From assembly GCF_000327385.1 (NCBI RefSeq), contig NW_008708301.1:236833-300832 (forward strand): a stretch of 64,000 nt of DNA. Reading direction: 5' to 3'. Both the position numbers and the translations under genes were made by a program. Below, piece by piece: positions 59,701 through 64,000 of this stretch (positions are counted from its first letter, which is position 1; every line of letters starts with the position of its first letter). The notes below the pieces were generated by a model. It was not told where the DNA came from. It did no database searches and worked only from the letters and a program-made list of their open reading frames with translations. Origin of the DNA: Lottia gigantea (Eukaryota > Mollusca > Gastropoda > Lottiidae).

Positions 59701-62700
59701 ATCTAAAGAAACTCATCTTGGTTCATTGCCTTGGATTGTTGATATTTGACCATAAGCAATGACTTTTACAGGTTTGATGTCATACCTTGACTTCATTAGC
59801 CTTATTTTTTGCAGCATGAAAGTTTGTAAACAATAAGCCTTAATAATTACAGTATTTCTGTTAAAGACTCTGATTGGCTGTATTCAGTAGTGAACAATCC
59901 AATTAAATCACTGCATTCCATGATACAAGAAAAGTGCCTTATGATGTCAAGGTACTAGATGCTTAGTTCCTCTCAGCTTGACATTTTGAAGATGTGATAA
60001 AAACTTTTAAGTAAACCTAAAATGGATATATTTCTGCTATAGTAATCTTTAGTAAAATTGTCATACTTTCTCCAGGAACAAAGTAGAGAAGTATCAGAAC
60101 AAAAGGCATTGTGTTTAGATTCCTTTGCTATGGCTGAAGACTGTAATGTACGTAAAGATAGAAATAATGACCAGAAGTATCATAAATTACTGAGATCACG
60201 AGCTCTAGACCCCGCTAGTGCTGATACTTTAAAGAAATTACAACAACAATATCAAGCTATAAAACAGGGAATACAGGATGTTGATTTAATATTAGATACA
60301 CAATGGGACAGTTATCAAAATAAACATGATAAAAGATCAAGGTATGTATCAGTCATTTGATTAATAGTAAGATTTCTTACTGTCATTGATATCTATTTTC
60401 TCTGCCTTTGGCCAGTGTAGGCAAGTTTTTAGCAATTCCTCACCATATTCCTATGATATTCAAAACACTTTATATTGGTGTCACAACTTTAGCACATATT
60501 TGCACCAGGTCTGCTCAAAGATCTTTAGTATGTCCGACAATTTGGCAAAGTGTCTTTCATTAGATAATACTACATGGTGGTTTCATATACATTATTCAAT
60601 TTTAACCAGTAGGATGAAGATAGTTCTTTCCCTGTCACAATGACTAAATGTAGTTTATTTTTTTAAGAGAGAGCATGTAGTTGATGCATCTATCAGTACC
60701 CTCCAAACAAAATAATGATCTTGGAAATTACTGGTAGTGATGAGCTGTAGAATATTGTTTAAGCATTATCTTATCAATATAATATATAATAACATTTTAG
60801 ATTACAAAGACCAACTAGTGATACTATATACAGAGCTGTTAAAAGTAATCATAATTTAATAACTAATCAAAAAAATAAAATGGATGAAATCCAAGAAATG
60901 TTAAAACATCTTCAGCTGTATAAATCACCATTAAAACAAACTTTCTCACAAAGCATTCAATCATCATTAGATAGAGGGTAAGTGTTAAGACTTATTTGTA
61001 ATATGGAATAATAATGCTTACCAAGCTGATAGGCGTAGATTCTAAACCAGAAGTGTACATTTCTCTGTTTTTTTTTCCAATGACCTGTGACATTTGAAAA
61101 CAAATTGATATTATTAAAAATACCCTCAATTTAAGAAAAGAAGGTCCTCCAGTTTCAAACGTCTGTCTTACTTTATTCTGTGTATATTCACCTAATGTTT
61201 AGTTAATTGTCCACATGCATCTCTCAAAAATTGGAAATCAACTTAACTGATGTTAAATTTCAGTAATATATCTGAGAAACCCTCCACCAGATCCTCAGTC
61301 AAATCATCACCAGGTGGAGTAACAGTCAGTCCTGAAAAACAGGCCAAGTTACGGAATATGTTAATGAATAGAACTGTACCCAGAATAAAGTCTACTGTAC
61401 CAGGTACATGTATAAATATTTGGACCACCAGATTTATGGTTTAGTTTAAAAAAAATAACTTATTATACATGTATATTGTGCATGGAATTTCTAGTCTTAG
61501 TATGTTTTAAAGTAATTCAAAAGAACTTTTGGTATGTGTCTTATGGACACTGATATTTTTTACTGTCATTATTCTTATTCCCTACCCAACATCTGTGGTT
61601 ACTGACCAGATGACCAAATGATGAAGTTACCATTACAAAAACCATTAAAAATACTATTTGCATTATCTGAAGTATACAGCATAATTTATTGCTAAAATTA
61701 TGACCAATGGTTATGCATACCATGTATTGTATCAAATCATTATTTTGTGGCTTGGTGATTTAGTTTTCATTTCTTCAAATTAAATGTATTTGTTATTTGT
61801 AGCTAACTTAGCAATGTCGAAAATAGTAGGATCACCCAGTTTTATGAGTACAACAAAATCAGATTCCAGTTTAGATACAACAAAAGGTAAGTTGTTATAG
61901 TTTTAAATATAACTGATGATTTATATCATTGATATTTAGCTTTGAATTAATATGGAACATGGTCGCATAATGGGAGTGATCTTTGATTATATTGAAAGTC
62001 GTAGGAGGAATTTATTGTTTGCATAGTGTTTGAAGGTGATTGCTTAATAAAGGTGGTTGATTGAGCAGGATTCACTATATTTGATTTATATATTTACTTA
62101 CTTATTTATAGAATCAGTCCCCAGTCCAATAGCTGAACCTAAACCAAATCAAACAGGTAGTATATATCCTCAACTACCTCAACAGCAACCACAAACACCT
62201 TCACAGCTTCAGCAGCAACTCAAGTTCACAAACAATTTACCAACATCATCTTTTACTGGACAAGCTTTCTTCAAGCGTCCTCATCCATCTAACCAAACAG
62301 TAGCAGTGCCAGTAATACCAACAGAGAGGACAACTGATACCAGACCACAGGTAGCTGCTCAGTTTAAAATGAATACTGGTATTAAAGGATCTTTAGCTAG
62401 TGGTAAACCTATCAGTCCTTCAGCTGGTAAAAACACCATCTCACAGGTAAACCTATGTTCAAAGAATAGGTTTAATTTTTATCATGACCATGTGCTTCCA
62501 TCTTTCATCTCCCAAATTATCACAAGATTATGAAATTTCAACGAGGAATTCTTTATTGTTATACCATAGATCATATGTATATTAAAGATTTGCTTTTGAA
62601 AGATTTTCTAAAAATTACCATGAAACAATATTTAAAAATTAGATATCTAAGAGATAATAATTATACTTTTATCTGAATATTTTAAGATATCACCTGTTGA

Positions 62701-64000
62701 GTTGACTAGTTATATCACCAATGCCAGACAGCAAGGCTTGTTACAAACACAATATGAAGACATAACCCCACCATCATCATCACAAACACCTAATGATGAT
62801 GATGAAGATTATGATGATGAAGATGATGATGAAGAATATGATGATGAAGATGAAGTTGGATTTGGTTCAGAATATGATTACATTTCTGAAAATGGTTTAG
62901 GTTAGATCACTTTATCTTTTCCAAAGCAAACTGTCCATATAGCTGTGTATTTAACATTTATTGGGACAATAAGACTTTGAGACCTTGTAATAGTTTTCCT
63001 CAATTTACAAAGATCTCATAACCCTAGATAATGACATACCATTTTAGTTATCAATTAACTTTTTTTCCTTAACAAATTCACATACTTCGAATCAAACTTG
63101 ATTGTAGATTTCTATAACTAAAGTATTACATACGGCAATAGTTTCCTTTGTCTATTACATTCATTATCTCCATATTTTGAATGATATATTTCAGATGTTA
63201 ATTCCACACCGGTTGCACCAACTGACCATCATGGAAAACCTTCAATGTTGACCAAAAACTTATTTGGAAGTAATTCAACCTTTACGTCTACTGCTGTTGA
63301 TCCTTCTACTGATAAAACTACACAAGGACCATCAGCTTTTGAGTTCAAGAATACATTTGGAGGTAGTGCACCAGCATTTAGTACTAATCAGTCACCAGCA
63401 CCAAAGACAGGATTTGGCTTTACCCAGCCTAATACTGCACCATTTTCATTTAGTTCAGGAAACAAGGGAACCGTTCCAGGGTCTGGTTTTGCTTTTGCTA
63501 CAGGATCTTCAGGTTCTTCAACCTTCTCTTTTCTGTCAAGTGCAGCTGGAGCTAATTTGTTTTCTCAAGCAGCTGCCAAGGATGCTGCAGTATCACTGTC
63601 AGCATTTGGAGTGAGTACAACAAAAGCTACATCACCATCTCGAGATTCCTCTGTTTGTGTCAGTAGTCACCCAAATCTTTTCACCCTACTCTCGTCTGAA
63701 AATACAGAAGCTAAGTCAACAGAGTCTACAACTGAAGTGTCAGCCAACAGTTCACTACAACCAAAAGAACCCTTATCTTCATCAAATATCCCTTCAGAAA
63801 AAACAGCTTCCAACACTTCAGCTGAATTGACAACTACATCAGCTGTTGCTGAGCCAACTACTTCTTCTGAAAAGACTGTATTTGCTACAACTGGTATATT
63901 TGGTGCCAAAGTTACCTCAGCTCCATCTGGTTTATTTGGTGCTTCAAAGTCAGTTGTTGATACGACAACTGCAACAGTTACATCATCATCATCTCTTCAA
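53733..64000 (+). CDS. NUP214: Nuclear pore protein Nup214, 5' part (runs off the window)
   Basis: Exons: 53733-53765, 54311-54434, 54706-54932, 55077-55269, 55599-55730, 56012-56115, 56331-56428, 56559-56628, 56992-57109, 57449-57601, 57881-58438, 58836-58946, 59131-59225, 59462-59611, 60076-60341, 60801-60977, 61264-61403, 61803-61886, 62112-62446, 62687-62900 and 63195 onward. All phases agree, giving about 1,396 codons in the window. Exons 1-10 encode the N-terminal beta-propeller (PEREVK, CWSPKGKQFVVG, HWILEDSGRAELP, LILLSTDGLLVPFYM match human). Exon 11 begins a Ser/Thr/Pro linker. Exons 14-17 encode the coiled-coil region (HFEKELRELKART, RALDPASADTL, KQAKLRNML) that binds Nup88/Nup62 on the cytoplasmic face. 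The last exon has FG motifs (LFG, GFGF, IFG). An unused 3' splice site at 55577, 21 bases upstream of exon 5, would bring an in-frame stop. Confidence 0.96.
56101..56250 (+). repeat. NUP214: Tandem duplication of the exon 6 end and its 5' splice site
   Basis: CATCATCAGTAAG with a following ATATTACTTCAAAATCTAT is repeated, giving GTAAG donors at 56116, 56152, 56188 and 56239 (spacings 36, 36 and 51, all multiples of three). The frame stays open through all four, so each donor would give an in-frame insertion into the propeller. Confidence 0.85.

Noticed and set aside
47155-59925. GATTGGCTGTATTC segment shared by about 47165 and 59870 as a regulatory element
   Set aside because: Similarity extends over about 50 bases with gaps and looks like a short dispersed repeat; nothing supports a regulatory role.
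63667-63909. 80-codon minus-strand ORF
   Set aside because: Antisense shadow of the Ser/Thr-rich last visible NUP214 exon.

Overview
The window is AT-rich, intron-rich animal DNA, probably from a mollusc or another lophotrochozoan. This rests on three things: the proteins are clearly metazoan; a dispersed repeat made of ~157-165 bp internal units and ending in an (ACGG)n tail is of a type common in mollusc genomes; and many short inverted-repeat elements and tandem arrays lie between genes. The clade assignment is inference. No bacterial, organellar or CRISPR features were seen.

Layout. 1-14.9 kb is gene-poor. It holds a simple repeat, a dispersed repeat, a 1.7 kb foldback transposon (6385-8091), two small MITEs and one isolated candidate exon. 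14.9-16.3 kb carries an intact 455-codon ORF that resembles the aerolysin/ETX-MTX2 fold, with a long proline-rich tail. 18.9-21.6 kb is a 30-bp minisatellite that grows more diverged towards one side and is interrupted there by a tRNA-derived SINE. 22.1-35.1 kb is rich in repeats: a decayed element with SWIM and YqaJ domains, a Myb/SANT-like fragment, several tandem arrays, and what looks like an unrecognised spliced multi-membrane-segment gene on the minus strand (26.1-32.6 kb).

35.3-64 kb holds four conserved genes, with exons assigned by splice sites, frame and homology. PSMB7 (proteasome beta-2, +, 8 exons) is tail-to-tail with a NEK6/NEK7-type mitotic kinase (-, 8 coding exons). A three-LIM Ajuba/LIMD1-family protein (+) has its whole coding region in one exon. 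NUP214 (+, 21 exons in the window) runs off the right edge inside its FG-repeat region.

The conserved genes are housekeeping genes for protein turnover, mitosis, adhesion/Hippo signalling and nuclear transport, with no obvious common pathway. The PSMB7-NEK6 convergent pair also exists in human (9q33), so this is probably ancient linkage. The most unusual items are the cryptic minus-strand gene, a tandem duplication of an exon end plus its 5' splice site in NUP214, the aerolysin-like protein with a disordered tail, and a pair of satellite-bearing transposon ends facing each other 13 kb apart.
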